From Oscillospiraceae bacterium (GTDB taxonomy: Bacteria > Bacillota > Clostridia > Oscillospirales > Ruminococcaceae): a stretch of 64,000 bases of DNA. This document shows positions 8,055 to 16,837 of the stretch, piece after piece. Under the pieces are notes generated by a model. The model saw only the letters and a list, made by a program, of their open reading frames with translations. It had not been told where the DNA came from and searched no databases. Location of the stretch: contig JAFTQJ010000055.1 in the NCBI GenBank assembly GCA_017462785.1, forward strand, positions 121,850 to 185,849, in the 5' to 3' direction. Both the position numbers and the translations under genes were made by a program. How positions within the stretch are numbered: position 1 is the first letter of the stretch; every line of letters starts with the position of its first letter.

Positions 8055-9791
8055 TTACTGTAATGCACTGCTGTCGATTTCCGGCTGGATGTTGCCGATC
8101 ACTGACAGGGCATCATGGTTTTCAAGCGTCTGCGGCAGCACATCGCTGTGCATGGGCAGAGCACTGTAATATTCTGCAAACATGATCTGCTGTGCTTCTT
8201 CGGTCAGCAGATACTGGAGCCAGAGCATACCGATCCGCTGGCTGTTCCAGTCCTTGTTTTTGTTGACGGTGCAGTACATCTCATATTGCAGAGGGTAGGC
8301 ACCGTTTACGGAAACCGGCAGCATCCGGACAGCTCCGGAAGTAATGGCAGTACGCTCGGCAAGTGCAAGGCAGCGTGTGCTTGCCAGAAAGGGCTGCTCG
8401 CTGCGGCTTTCGAGGTATGCGGAGAAATCTCCCTGCTCACGCTCCGTGCCGGATTCGGCATAGGCAAGGAACGGGGCGGCACTTGCATCAACTGTAACTG
8501 CGGCATCAATTTCAGAGAAATCAATGGTGTCCCCTTCGATCTCCTCACCGGAGGCAGTATTGCAGTACAGGGCAGTAAGGCTGCATCCGAGGGGGATGGA
8601 GGTTTCAAATTCAGTCAGATCCGCAAGACAGGGCACATCCAGAGAAGCAGTCAGGAGGGAGAGGTCTGCTCCCATTTCCTGCACCTTTTCACTTGCGGTG
8701 TTCATAAACACGGTCGGCGGCTCTGCTCCGGTCTTAGCAAAGTCGAGTGCTTCCTCAAAGGAATCATCCGCATAGATCACCAGATCCACACCGTAGCCGG
8801 TGTATTTGCGTTCAAATCCGCTTACAAGCTTCTGGTACATTTCCTGTGTCTGCACCTCATCAAGTGCCGTGTCCATCGGCATCCAGACGGAAATGACATC
8901 TTGCTTCACCAGACCGAGCTTCATGCAAAGACCCATGGGAAGCTTGTTCCTGCCCAGCCAGAATGCACCGCCGGCGGCTGCAAGCAGGAAGAGCAGGCAG
9001 ACCGCTGCACGGATCAGGGGCTTTGCCGAAGGACGTGAAGTCTGCGGCATTTCGGGGATGTTTTCCTCGCAAATGAGAGCGTTGCGGAGCAGTTTTGCGT
9101 CCTGATAGCTGTAACGGAACACGTTCCGGATGATGGCAAGCTCTTCGGGATCCTCCGCATCCTCCTCCAGACCGTCAGCCATGCCGGAGAGGAATGCAGT
9201 CAGGATGTGCATGTCCTGTGTCAGGTCGGTTTCACCTGCGGCAGCGGCAGTGAGAATCTGCTGCGGATCGAGCAGAAATTTTCCGTCGGAATGGAGCAGA
9301 ACGGCAGAGGCGGACAATGTGCCGTAATACAGACCGCTGCGGTGGAGGGCGATGTAGGTATCACACAATGCGATGCCCAGACTCCGCAGATAGGAGGCGG
9401 TACGGGGGAATTCAGTTTTTGCAAGGCACTCCCCCTCCGGCAGGAAATAGGCAAAATAGGAAGTGCCGTTTGCATCGAAGCATTCGCTCTGCTCGGGCAG
9501 ATGCGGAATGTTATTTTCTGCAAGGATGCGTGATGCCCTGCGGAAGCGTTTCAGTCCGGCAGAGAAGCCCTCCGCCGGCACTGCGGTCAGACCGTCCTCA
9601 GAACGCTCCGCTGCTCCCTCCGGAAAATATTCTGCAATGCGGCAGACTTTGCCGCTTTCGGTATGTACTGCAAGATAAGTGATGATCTGTTCGTTTGCTG
9701 AAGCTGTTCCTGTCAGCTGCCAGCTCTCGTGCAGGATCGTATCTGCCGGCAATGCAGGAACATTGCGGCGGCTCTGCCTGATGAAATCCAT
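8055..9791 (-). CDS. membrane pseudokinase fused to a solute-binding-protein-like domain
   Basis: A 578-residue protein. The N-terminal 250 residues resemble a Hanks kinase (CRIAEYFP matches the common AIKEYFP segment) but the ATP-binding lysine is A53, the catalytic aspartate is T158 (YYGTLSASAVLL) and the DFG motif reads LDPQ. A membrane helix lies at about 260-279. The outer domain (about 295-578) looks like a family 1 extracellular solute-binding protein, including the late segment LWLQYLLTEEAQQIMFAEYYS typical of the hinge-proximal helices. It may report a bound ligand to the cytoplasm. The fusion is unusual; no ABC permease is nearby. The promoter is at 9827-9855. Confidence 0.8.
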   Translation of the reverse strand: MDFIRQSRRNVPALPADTILHESWQLTGTASANEQIITYLAVHTESGKVCRIAEYFPEGAAERSEDGLTAVPAEGFSAGLKRFRRASRILAENNIPHLPEQSECFDANGTSYFAYFLPEGECLAKTEFPRTASYLRSLGIALCDTYIALHRSGLYYGTLSASAVLLHSDGKFLLDPQQILTAAAAGETDLTQDMHILTAFLSGMADGLEEDAEDPEELAIIRNVFRYSYQDAKLLRNALICEENIPEMPQTSRPSAKPLIRAAVCLLFLLAAAGGAFWLGRNKLPMGLCMKLGLVKQDVISVWMPMDTALDEVQTQEMYQKLVSGFERKYTGYGVDLVIYADDSFEEALDFAKTGAEPPTVFMNTASEKVQEMGADLSLLTASLDVPCLADLTEFETSIPLGCSLTALYCNTASGEEIEGDTIDFSEIDAAVTVDASAAPFLAYAESGTEREQGDFSAYLESRSEQPFLASTRCLALAERTAITSGAVRMLPVSVNGAYPLQYEMYCTVNKNKDWNSQRIGMLWLQYLLTEEAQQIMFAEYYSALPMHSDVLPQTLENHDALSVIGNIQPEIDSSALQ

Positions 9792-9826
9792 AGTTTTTCT
9801 CCTGTGTCATAAAGTCGGATAGTAAT

Positions 9827-9855
9827 AGTATAGCATATTTTATCCAAAAAGTCAA
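9827..9855 (-). promoter_or_regulatory. sigma-A promoter of the pseudokinase operon
   Basis: On the minus strand TTGACT, 17-base spacer, TATACT, about 36 bases before the start at 9791. Confidence 0.75.
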
Positions 9856-9871
9856 ATCCGTCCATTCTGCA

Positions 9872-9905
9872 TAAAAAACTCCCGACATACCGTGTGTCGG
9901 GAGTT
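9872..9905 (-). terminator. terminator of the GGDEF gene
   Basis: An 11-base stem (AACTCCCGACA and complement, 7-base loop) followed on the minus strand by six T residues, just after the stop at 9912. Confidence 0.88.
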
Positions 9906-9911
9906 CGTGGT

Positions 9912-11051
9912 TCAAGCTTTTCTCGCTCTCTTGACCTCATAGAGCATCTGATCCGCTTTGTGGATGAAGTCGGGGATCGTTTTCATCTGCTCGGTATAGA
10001 GTGCATAGCCAATGCTCAGATGCAGATAATAGGGTGCACCTGCCGCCTCGTTGTCATCGGCAAGCACCTGATTCAGCTCCGTGCAGAGCGTCCGGACTTT
10101 CTCTTCGCCGGAGGTTTCAAGGACAATGATGAATTCATCGCCGCCGTACCTGCACACAAAGCTGCGGTAACGGGAGCAGACCTTTTTCAATGCGGAAGCC
10201 ACACGCACCAGAGCCTTGTCACCCTCCACATGACCGTACTGGTCGTTGATCTTCTTGAAATAGTCCATGTCCATCATCAGCAGATAGAGCTTCTTATCGG
10301 GGTTCGCTGACCGCATCTTTGAGGAGAGGTACCGCAGAAGCTGGTTGCGGTTGTTCAGCTGGGTCAGGGGATCAATGGAGATCTTTTCATTCTGGAGGTT
10401 GATGTAGACCTGAAGCAGAGCCAGTGTGACACCCATGCTCAATACGGGGGATTCGGAGAAAAACACCTGCCAGATGCCGCAGACCATCGGGAAAATACAG
10501 AAGGAGGCGATCGTCAGGTGTTTGCTGCGGTTGGCGTAGTCCGATTTGTTCTGTGCACGGATGAACGCTTTCACACAGGTGAAAACCAGATACCCGAACA
10601 GCACGACGCTTTGCAGTATGTACAGGGGCCCGTGCTGGAAGTGTCCCTGTTCATCGAAATAGAACAGGAGGTGTGTCCACGGCGTTGTGAGCAGCAGTAT
10701 ATTGAAGAGCGTCACGGGCAGGGCACCGAGGAGCTTTTGCCGTTTCGATGTCGCAAGACTCGATTCCTGAAGATACTCGGAGTAGAGAAACCACAGATAG
10801 GATACAAATCCGGTCAGGAGGTAGTATACAATATCGACCGCATATTTCAGCCCGACCATTTCAAGCGGCAGCAGGAAATCCAGCGTTACCCAGAGGGAAT
10901 CCGAGATGCACAGAGCCATGACGCTCGCCATCAATGCAATGAGGATCCGCTGGGAATTCTGCATGTCCACCGTCTGGATCACCCGCACAAACAGCGTCAG
11001 GATAATGAGCAGGCAGAAAAAATCAAGCTCAAAGTAGTAGAGATTCATCAT
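9912..11051 (-). CDS. membrane GGDEF protein, probable diguanylate cyclase
   Basis: A 379-residue protein. The first ~210 residues contain about six hydrophobic helices, forming a membrane sensor of unknown ligand. The C-terminal domain has the intact active-site motif RYGGDEF, the metal-binding MMDMDYFKKINDQYGH helix and the conserved DPLTQLNNR entry, so it should make cyclic di-GMP from GTP. No clear RxxD inhibitory site precedes the motif. The start at 11051 is chosen because GAAGGA lies 7 bases upstream; a longer frame starting at 11087 lacks such a site. It is transcribed alone from the promoter at 11106-11134 and ends at a strong terminator. Confidence 0.9.
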   Translation of the reverse strand: MMNLYYFELDFFCLLIILTLFVRVIQTVDMQNSQRILIALMASVMALCISDSLWVTLDFLLPLEMVGLKYAVDIVYYLLTGFVSYLWFLYSEYLQESSLATSKRQKLLGALPVTLFNILLLTTPWTHLLFYFDEQGHFQHGPLYILQSVVLFGYLVFTCVKAFIRAQNKSDYANRSKHLTIASFCIFPMVCGIWQVFFSESPVLSMGVTLALLQVYINLQNEKISIDPLTQLNNRNQLLRYLSSKMRSANPDKKLYLLMMDMDYFKKINDQYGHVEGDKALVRVASALKKVCSRYRSFVCRYGGDEFIIVLETSGEEKVRTLCTELNQVLADDNEAAGAPYYLHLSIGYALYTEQMKTIPDFIHKADQMLYEVKRARKA

Positions 11052-11105
11052 TTGTTCGTCCTTCTTCCAGTAAATGCAATGATGCATACAAATATTTCTT
11101 ATCTT

Positions 11106-11134
11106 AATTATACCACTCTTTCCCCAAATTGTCT
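11106..11134 (-). promoter_or_regulatory. sigma-A promoter of the GGDEF gene
   Basis: TAGACA, 17-base spacer, TATAAT on the minus strand, 55 bases before the chosen start. Confidence 0.75.
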
Positions 11135-11194
11135 ATATGATTTAAAATATTTTTTGTTGGATTGGCACATTTTTAAAGATTCATTCACAATTCC

Positions 11195-11309
11195 AGCTTG
11201 TACAAAAAGTCGTTTTTTTAGGATTAGGCATCCTATCACCGCCCCCACCTCACCGGTGCCCGCCAAAGGGCAAAGCCCTTTGCAGATGTTAAGGTTTTTC
11301 GACAGACTG
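11195..11309. repeat. MITE-like repeat, family A, copy 1
   Basis: A 115-base intergenic element bounded by imperfect inverted ends: AGCTTGTACAAAAAGT on the left and the complement of AGTCTGTCGAAAAACC on the right. Its reverse complement is clearly related to the element at 41541-41701: both share the end CAGTCTGTCGAAAA, a TTTGGCGGG block, a GTGGGGGC block, an AGGATGCC block and the other end. It carries no coding potential. Confidence 0.7.
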
Positions 11310-11326
11310 AATTCTTTTTCCTTTTG

Positions 11327-11365
11327 AAAAAACAGCCCAGCCGCTGGAAAAGCGTACTGGGCTGT
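11327..11365 (-). terminator. terminator of the small lipoprotein gene
   Basis: A 9-base stem (ACAGCCCAG and complement) followed on the minus strand by TTTTTTC, just after the stop at 11369. Confidence 0.85.
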
Positions 11366-11368
11366 CCG

Positions 11369-11701
11369 TTATCGGGAAGTAGTGGTGGTTTCCTCTTCGG
11401 CTGTATCCGTGCCGGCGATCTCACTGACGATGTCCCTGCCCTCGTCCGCTGCATCGCTGACGATGTCCTTGCCGCCTTCGATCACGTCACTGACCATATC
11501 TTCCGCATCGTCCATGATGCCTCTGTCAGTGTCCTCCGTCCGTGCTGCTTCCTCGGATGCTCTGTCATTTTCTCTGTCCGTTTCATGCTGTTCCGTCTGC
11601 TGTACGGAATTGGTATCCGCATCATTTCTGTTTCTGCCGCAAGCTGTCATCAGTACAGCGGCTGCCGCAAATGCAAACAGCAGGATCCAAATTCTTTTCA
11701 T
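11369..11701 (-). CDS. small acidic lipoprotein
   Basis: A 110-residue protein with a lipoprotein signal peptide (lipobox LMTAC, C21) and a short, highly charged Asp/Glu/Thr-rich mature part containing a degenerate repeat (DMVSDVIEGGKDIVSDAADE, then DIVSEIAG). The repeat resembles an amphipathic helix. No family is recognised. The start has TAGGAGG upstream. It is flanked by its own terminator and by an AT-rich gap upstream, so it is likely monocistronic. Confidence 0.75.
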   Translation of the reverse strand: MKRIWILLFAFAAAAVLMTACGRNRNDADTNSVQQTEQHETDRENDRASEEAARTEDTDRGIMDDAEDMVSDVIEGGKDIVSDAADEGRDIVSEIAGTDTAEEETTTTSR

Positions 11702-11861
11702 GCTGACTGCCTCCTATCAGATAATCTCCAGTCTGCATTCTGCAAACCGGTTCGGGTATATTATCCCCTGAAAATGCTGTTTTATTCCGGCTTCGTTTTG
11801 TGCACAATCAACAATTGTAAATATGTACAAATGTTGCAAATCATGAAATTTTACAATTTCC

Positions 11862-11890
11862 TTGCAAAACGTGTGAGAAAATGCTATAAT
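11862..11890 (+). promoter_or_regulatory. sigma-A promoter of the HD hydrolase gene
   Basis: TTGCAA, 17-base spacer, TATAAT, 31 bases before the start at 11921. Confidence 0.85.
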
Positions 11891-11920
11891 AGTCAGGTAT
11901 CACAAGCAAGGAGGTATCCC

Positions 11921-12505
11921 ATGAACGCAAAAGAGGAATTCATTGAGCTGTTTCAGACCCACATCACCCGAAAGGGTGCACAGGCACTGCTGGATTATCT
12001 GCTGTCGGATGCCAGTGATTTTTTCACTGCACCGTCCAGTACCAGATACCACGGTTCCTATGAGGGCGGACTTGTGGAGCATAGTGTGAATGTCTACCAC
12101 TGCCTGAAGGACTATCTGACCCGTCCCCGCACCAAGGAGCTGTACGGGATGGATTACACGGAGGAAACCATTGCACTGGTGGCTCTGCTGCATGACATCT
12201 GCAAGCTGAATTTTTACAAGGTGGACTACCGCAACGCCAAGAATGACAAGGGTGTGTGGGAGAAGGTTCCCTACTACACGATCGACGACACCCTCCCCTA
12301 CGGACACGGTGAAAAGTCGGTGTACATCATTTCAAGCTACATGCGTCTGAGCCGTGAGGAGGCGTTTGCGATCCGCTACCATATGGGATTTTCCGGTATC
12401 GAGGACAAAAATTCCATTGGAAAGGCGTTTGAAATGTTCCCCCTTGCATTTGCATTAAGTGTAGCAGACATGGAAGCGACATACTATTTAGAAGGTTCTA
12501 TCTGA
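11921..12505 (+). CDS. HD-domain hydrolase
   Basis: A 194-residue cytoplasmic protein of the HD superfamily of metal-dependent phosphohydrolases. Metal ligands are visible as GGLVEHSVNV (His) and ALLHDICKLN (His-Asp), with further histidines in YGHGEKS and RYHMGF. Such proteins act on nucleotides or nucleic acids; the pattern is close to the HD part of YhaM-type 3'-5' exonucleases but the OB domain of YhaM is absent. The start follows AAGGAGGTATCCC. It is 31 bases upstream of the GH13 gene and probably co-transcribed with it. Confidence 0.85.
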   Translation: MNAKEEFIELFQTHITRKGAQALLDYLLSDASDFFTAPSSTRYHGSYEGGLVEHSVNVYHCLKDYLTRPRTKELYGMDYTEETIALVALLHDICKLNFYKVDYRNAKNDKGVWEKVPYYTIDDTLPYGHGEKSVYIISSYMRLSREEAFAIRYHMGFSGIEDKNSIGKAFEMFPLAFALSVADMEATYYLEGSI

Positions 12506-12536
12506 TTTACTACTATATTCAAAAGGAGTTTTTTTC

Positions 12537-14117
12537 ATGAGTTGGTTCGATCATGCAATCATCTATCACATCTATCCGCTGGGTTTCTGCGGAGCACCGA
12601 AATTCAATGAGGGCGGAGAGCCTGTGAATCGTCTGGAAAAGGTACTGGAATGGATCCCGCACCTCAAGGAAATGAGCGTGGATGCGGTTTATTTCGGTCC
12701 GGTATTTGAATCTGTGGAGCATGGCTATGATACCATCGACTACAAGATGATCGACCGCCGTCTTGGTGACAATGCGATGTTCAGAAAGATCTGTGACGCA
12801 CTGCACGAAAATGGCATCCGTGTCATTCTGGACGGTGTATTCAACCACGTTGGCAGAAAGTTCTGGGCGTTCACGGACATCCAGCAGAACGGGCAGAATT
12901 CCCGTTATTGCAGCTGGTTCCAGAACCTCAATTTCGGCGGTCAGAGTCCCTGCGGTGATCCGTTCTGGTATGAGGGCTGGCATGGTCACTATAATCTTGT
13001 CAAGCTGAATCTCCAGAATCCGGAGGTCTGCGACCATCTGCTGGATGCGGTACAGTACTGGATGGACGAATTCAAAATTGACGGCATCCGCTTCGATGCG
13101 GCGGACTGCATCGACTTCAATTTCTTCAAGCGGATCCGGCAGTTCTGCAAGCAGCGTGATCCGGAATTCTGGCTGATGGGTGAGATCATCCACGGCGACT
13201 ATAACCGCTGGGCAAATCCGGAAATGCTCGATTCTGTGACAAACTACGAATGCTACAAGGGCATCTGGTCCTCCCATAATGACAAGAATTTCTATGAGAT
13301 CGACTATTCCATCAACCGGCAGTCCGGTGCAAACGGCGGCATCTACAAGAACACGAACCTCTACACCTTCGTGGATAATCATGATGTCAACCGTCTGGCA
13401 AGCACGGTCACTGACCAGAGATACCTGAACACCGCCTATACGCTGCTTTACACGATGCCGGGTATTCCCTCGGTGTATTACGGCAGTGAGTACGGCATCG
13501 GCGGCATTCATGAGAACAATTCCGACGATGGTCTGCGTCCGTGCCTTGATCTGGGGGCTATGCAGAATGAAAACACGGAGCTGTACCGCCACATTGTCAA
13601 GCTGGGCAGAATCTACAAGGCATACCCTGCCCTGCGGACGGGCAATTATCATACACTGCATATCCGCAACCGGCAGATCGTGTATGCCAAGGAGCTGGAC
13701 GGACAGACGGTGTATGTTGCACTGAATCTGGATGACCAGCCGTATGATATGCAGTTCGGCACACATTATGACGGGCTGGTGGATGCGGTCAGCGGCAATG
13801 CCGTGCGTGTGGAGTACGGCAATGCATTCCTGCATCTGGAGCAGCATTCTTCGATGATCCTTGTGCATGACAATATCGTGAATGACATTCCGGAGGAAAA
13901 GCCCGCTGAACTTCCCGTGCCCCGTGAGGTGCATGAGGGCGAGCGTTACCGTCACTTCAAGGGCGGCGTGTACACGGTCATTGCGATTGGTACGCATACC
14001 GAAACGATGGAGGAAATGGTCGTTTACCGCAGTGATGAGAATGGTTCTGTCTGGGTAAGACCGAAATCCATGTTCCTTGACAAAAAGGGAGATATTGACA
14101 GATTTGTAAAGATATAA
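12537..14117 (+). CDS. GH13 alpha-amylase-family enzyme with C-terminal DUF1653 domain
   Basis: A 526-residue cytoplasmic protein (no signal peptide) acting on alpha-glucans or related oligosaccharides. The (beta/alpha)8 barrel shows the four GH13 regions: DGVFNH (D99), GIRFDAAD (nucleophile D187), MGEIIHGD (acid/base E216) and FVDNHD (D283). A beta-sandwich follows. The last ~58 residues (from YRHFKGGVYTV to the end, with VVYR and VWVRPKSMFLD) match the DUF1653 family, which normally exists as a stand-alone small protein. The start follows AAAAGGAG. Exact specificity (neopullulanase-, maltogenic- or trehalose-synthase-like) is not decided. Confidence 0.92.
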   Translation: MSWFDHAIIYHIYPLGFCGAPKFNEGGEPVNRLEKVLEWIPHLKEMSVDAVYFGPVFESVEHGYDTIDYKMIDRRLGDNAMFRKICDALHENGIRVILDGVFNHVGRKFWAFTDIQQNGQNSRYCSWFQNLNFGGQSPCGDPFWYEGWHGHYNLVKLNLQNPEVCDHLLDAVQYWMDEFKIDGIRFDAADCIDFNFFKRIRQFCKQRDPEFWLMGEIIHGDYNRWANPEMLDSVTNYECYKGIWSSHNDKNFYEIDYSINRQSGANGGIYKNTNLYTFVDNHDVNRLASTVTDQRYLNTAYTLLYTMPGIPSVYYGSEYGIGGIHENNSDDGLRPCLDLGAMQNENTELYRHIVKLGRIYKAYPALRTGNYHTLHIRNRQIVYAKELDGQTVYVALNLDDQPYDMQFGTHYDGLVDAVSGNAVRVEYGNAFLHLEQHSSMILVHDNIVNDIPEEKPAELPVPREVHEGERYRHFKGGVYTVIAIGTHTETMEEMVVYRSDENGSVWVRPKSMFLDKKGDIDRFVKI

Positions 14118-14123
14118 AACAAA

Positions 14124-14155
14124 ACAAGCAGCCGTTTTTTACAGCGGCTGCTTGT
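14124..14155. terminator. bidirectional terminator
   Basis: An 11-base stem (ACAAGCAGCCG and complement) between the convergent GH13 and ApgM genes, with T/A runs on both sides. Confidence 0.85.
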
Positions 14156-14170
14156 ATTTTATGCGGAAGA

Positions 14171-15376
14171 TTACTTTGCAAAATTACCCATAATGGTATA
14201 ACCCGGCTGGATGAACAGACCGGTTTCCTTTGCGGTTCTCTCGCAGAAGCCGTCCACACCCTCGCACTCCTTGGTGCTGTCATAGATGAAGAACGGAATC
14301 GGGTCGTTGGTATGTGTCATCAGGGACAGCGGCGTTGCATGGTCGGGTGTTACCAGAACCTTGAAATCGCCCTGACTTCTCAGATACTCCGTTACCGGTC
14401 CGAGAATGGTCTTGTCGATGATGGAGATCGCCTTGACCTTGTTGTCGATCTCGTTTCTGTGTCCGCACTCATCCGGTGCTTCCACATGGATGTAAACGAA
14501 ATCCTGACCGTTCTTGAATTCCTCGATCGCAGCCTGTGCCTTGCCCTCAAAGTTGGTGTCAATGTAGCCTGTAACGCCATCTACCTTTACCACGTTCATG
14601 CCGGCGAACTTGCCGATGCCTTTGAGCAGGTCAACTGCGGAGATCATAGAACCCTTAAGACCATACTTTTCCTTGAAATCGTCAAGCTGTGCACGAACGC
14701 CCTCGCCCCAGAGCCAGATGCTGTTGGCAGGACGCTTGCCATTCTTGATTCTCTCCAGATTCAGCGGATGATCCTTCAGGAGGTCATAGGACTTTTTCAT
14801 CAGATCATAGAGCTTTTCTGCATTCGGGTGGTTCGGGATGTATTCCTTGATGGGCTTTCCGGTGATGTCGTGGGGCGGTGTGAGTGTGCCCACATCGGTC
14901 GTGCCGTTGTCCCAGATCAGGCAGTGACGGTAGCTGACACCGTTGTAGAATGTGAATTCCTCGTTGTTGAGGTGTTCTGCAAGGAAATTCACCAGAATCT
15001 CGGCATCCTCGGAGGAAATATCATCCGCACAGTAGTCGAGAATGGTCTTATCCTCGTAGTTTGCCTCGTCTGTCAGAGTTACCAGATTGCAGCGGAGGGA
15101 TACATCGGTGGTTTTCATATCAATGCCGATGCTGCCAGCCTCCAGCGGAGATCTGCCAGTGTAATATTTCTTCGGATCATAGCCCAGAATGGACAGGTTT
15201 GCCACGTCGCTGCCGGGCTTCATGCCATCATCCACGCTCTTGACAAGACCAACAGTCGCAGTCTTTGCCAGACGGTCGATATTCGGTGTGTCCGCAGCTT
15301 CCAGCGGTGTCTTGCCGCCCAGCTCCGGTACGGGATAGTCAGCCATGCCATCGAAAAGTACTACTAAATATTTCAT
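14171..15376 (-). CDS. ApgM-family cofactor-independent phosphoglycerate mutase or variant homoserine kinase
   Basis: A 401-residue alkaline-phosphatase-superfamily enzyme of the archaeal-type iPGM family. Metal-site motifs are seen: VVLFDGMAD at the N-terminus, KPGSDVANLSILGYDP with the probable nucleophile serine, HVEAPDECGH and VTPDHATP. The family interconverts 2- and 3-phosphoglycerate in archaea; in many bacteria lacking ThrB it is annotated as a homoserine kinase replacement. It is the last gene of a minus-strand group with an ACT protein and a UPF0210 protein; ACT domains usually bind amino acids, which mildly favours the amino-acid role. The start follows AAAGGAG. Confidence 0.88.
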   Translation of the reverse strand: MKYLVVLFDGMADYPVPELGGKTPLEAADTPNIDRLAKTATVGLVKSVDDGMKPGSDVANLSILGYDPKKYYTGRSPLEAGSIGIDMKTTDVSLRCNLVTLTDEANYEDKTILDYCADDISSEDAEILVNFLAEHLNNEEFTFYNGVSYRHCLIWDNGTTDVGTLTPPHDITGKPIKEYIPNHPNAEKLYDLMKKSYDLLKDHPLNLERIKNGKRPANSIWLWGEGVRAQLDDFKEKYGLKGSMISAVDLLKGIGKFAGMNVVKVDGVTGYIDTNFEGKAQAAIEEFKNGQDFVYIHVEAPDECGHRNEIDNKVKAISIIDKTILGPVTEYLRSQGDFKVLVTPDHATPLSLMTHTNDPIPFFIYDSTKECEGVDGFCERTAKETGLFIQPGYTIMGNFAK

Positions 15377-15466
15377 GTAAAGGACTCCTTTATATTGCGG
15401 ATTGGTTCACTGTTTCCGATTGGGCGAAGCCCCAGCGGAAACGAATGACCAGCGGCAGTTTACCGC

Positions 15467-16825
15467 TTAGTTTTTGATGCTGTGCATGGGAGCAGGGATT
15501 CTGCCGCCACGGGAGATGAACTTTGCCGGAGATTTGCGGTTGATGGGCATCACGGGACCGCTGCCGAGCAGACCGCCGAATTCGAGCATATCCCCTTCCT
15601 GCATGCCAACTGCCGGAATCAGGCGGACAGCTGTTGTCTTATTGTTCACCATGCCGATCGCTGCTTCATCTGCGATGATGGCAGAGATGGTTTCTGCCGG
15701 AATATCGCCGGGAACTACGATCATGTCCAGACCTACGGAGCACACTGCGGTCATTGCCTCCAGCTTTTCAAGGCTCAGAGTACCTGCAAGTGCTGCGTCG
15801 ATCATGCCCTGATCCTCGGAAACCGGAATGAATGCACCGGACAGACCGCCGACATTGGAGGATGCCATTACGCCGCCCTTTTTCACTGCGTCATTGAGCA
15901 GTGCAAGGGCTGCGGTCGTGCCGTGTGTGCCGCACTGTTCCAGACCCATGCCCTCCAGAATATGGGCAACGGAGTCACCCACTGCCGGTGTCGGTGCGAG
16001 GGAAAGATCCACGATACCGAACGGAACGCCCAGCATCTTGGAGGCTCTGGAGCCTACGAGCTGACCCATTCTCGTTACCTTGAATGCGGTCTTTTTGATC
16101 ACATCTGCAATGCCGTCAATGGATGCATCCGGATACTTTGCGATCGCTGCACGGACAACGCCCGGACCGGAAACGCCAACGTTGATGACACAGTCCGGCT
16201 CGCCGGGACCGTGGAATGCACCTGCCATGAAGGGGTTATCCTCCGGTGCGTTGCAGAATACGACCAGCTTCGCAGGTCCGATGCACTGACGGTCAGCCGT
16301 GATCTTTGCGGATTCGAGAACCACCTCGCCCATGAGCTTGACTGCGTCCATGTTGATGCCGGATTTACTGGAGCCGACATTCACAGAGGAGCAGATGTTA
16401 GTTGTCACGGACAGTGCCTCGGGGATGGACTTGATCAGGGCAAGATCACCTGCACTGAAGCCCTTCTGCACCAGTGCGGAATAGCCGCCGATGAAGTTGA
16501 CACCGCAGGTGTCCGCTGCTCTCTGGAGTGCCAGTGCAAACTTGACCGGATTGTCATTCGGGCATGCTGCTGCAAGCATCGCAATGGGAGTGACGGAAAT
16601 ACGCTTGTTCACGATCGGAATGCCGTATTCCTTTTCGATCTGTTCGCCCACACTTACGAGGTTGGCTGCCTTTGTGGTGATCTTGTTGTACACCTTTTCG
16701 CATGCCTTGTCGATGTCGGGGTCGATGCAGTCGAGCAGAGAGATGCCCATGGTAATTGTACGAATATCCAGACACTCATCCTGAATCATACGGATGGTTT
16801 CCAGAATATCAAATGTATTCAGCAT
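15467..16825 (-). CDS. UPF0210/DUF711 (PFL-like) family protein
   Basis: A 452-residue soluble protein of the UPF0210 family, related to the glycyl-radical-enzyme fold but without known activity. Conserved family features visible are the N-terminal [43 protein letters not shown] and the glycine-rich C-terminal [11 protein letters not shown]. Length agrees with the family (about 450). It starts 12 bases after the ACT gene, a pairing repeated in many Firmicutes and archaea, which suggests the ACT protein regulates it. AAAGGAG precedes the start. Confidence 0.92.
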   Translation of the reverse strand: MLNTFDILETIRMIQDECLDIRTITMGISLLDCIDPDIDKACEKVYNKITTKAANLVSVGEQIEKEYGIPIVNKRISVTPIAMLAAACPNDNPVKFALALQRAADTCGVNFIGGYSALVQKGFSAGDLALIKSIPEALSVTTNICSSVNVGSSKSGINMDAVKLMGEVVLESAKITADRQCIGPAKLVVFCNAPEDNPFMAGAFHGPGEPDCVINVGVSGPGVVRAAIAKYPDASIDGIADVIKKTAFKVTRMGQLVGSRASKMLGVPFGIVDLSLAPTPAVGDSVAHILEGMGLEQCGTHGTTAALALLNDAVKKGGVMASSNVGGLSGAFIPVSEDQGMIDAALAGTLSLEKLEAMTAVCSVGLDMIVVPGDIPAETISAIIADEAAIGMVNNKTTAVRLIPAVGMQEGDMLEFGGLLGSGPVMPINRKSPAKFISRGGRIPAPMHSIKN

Positions 16826-16837
16826 GATCTCACTCCT

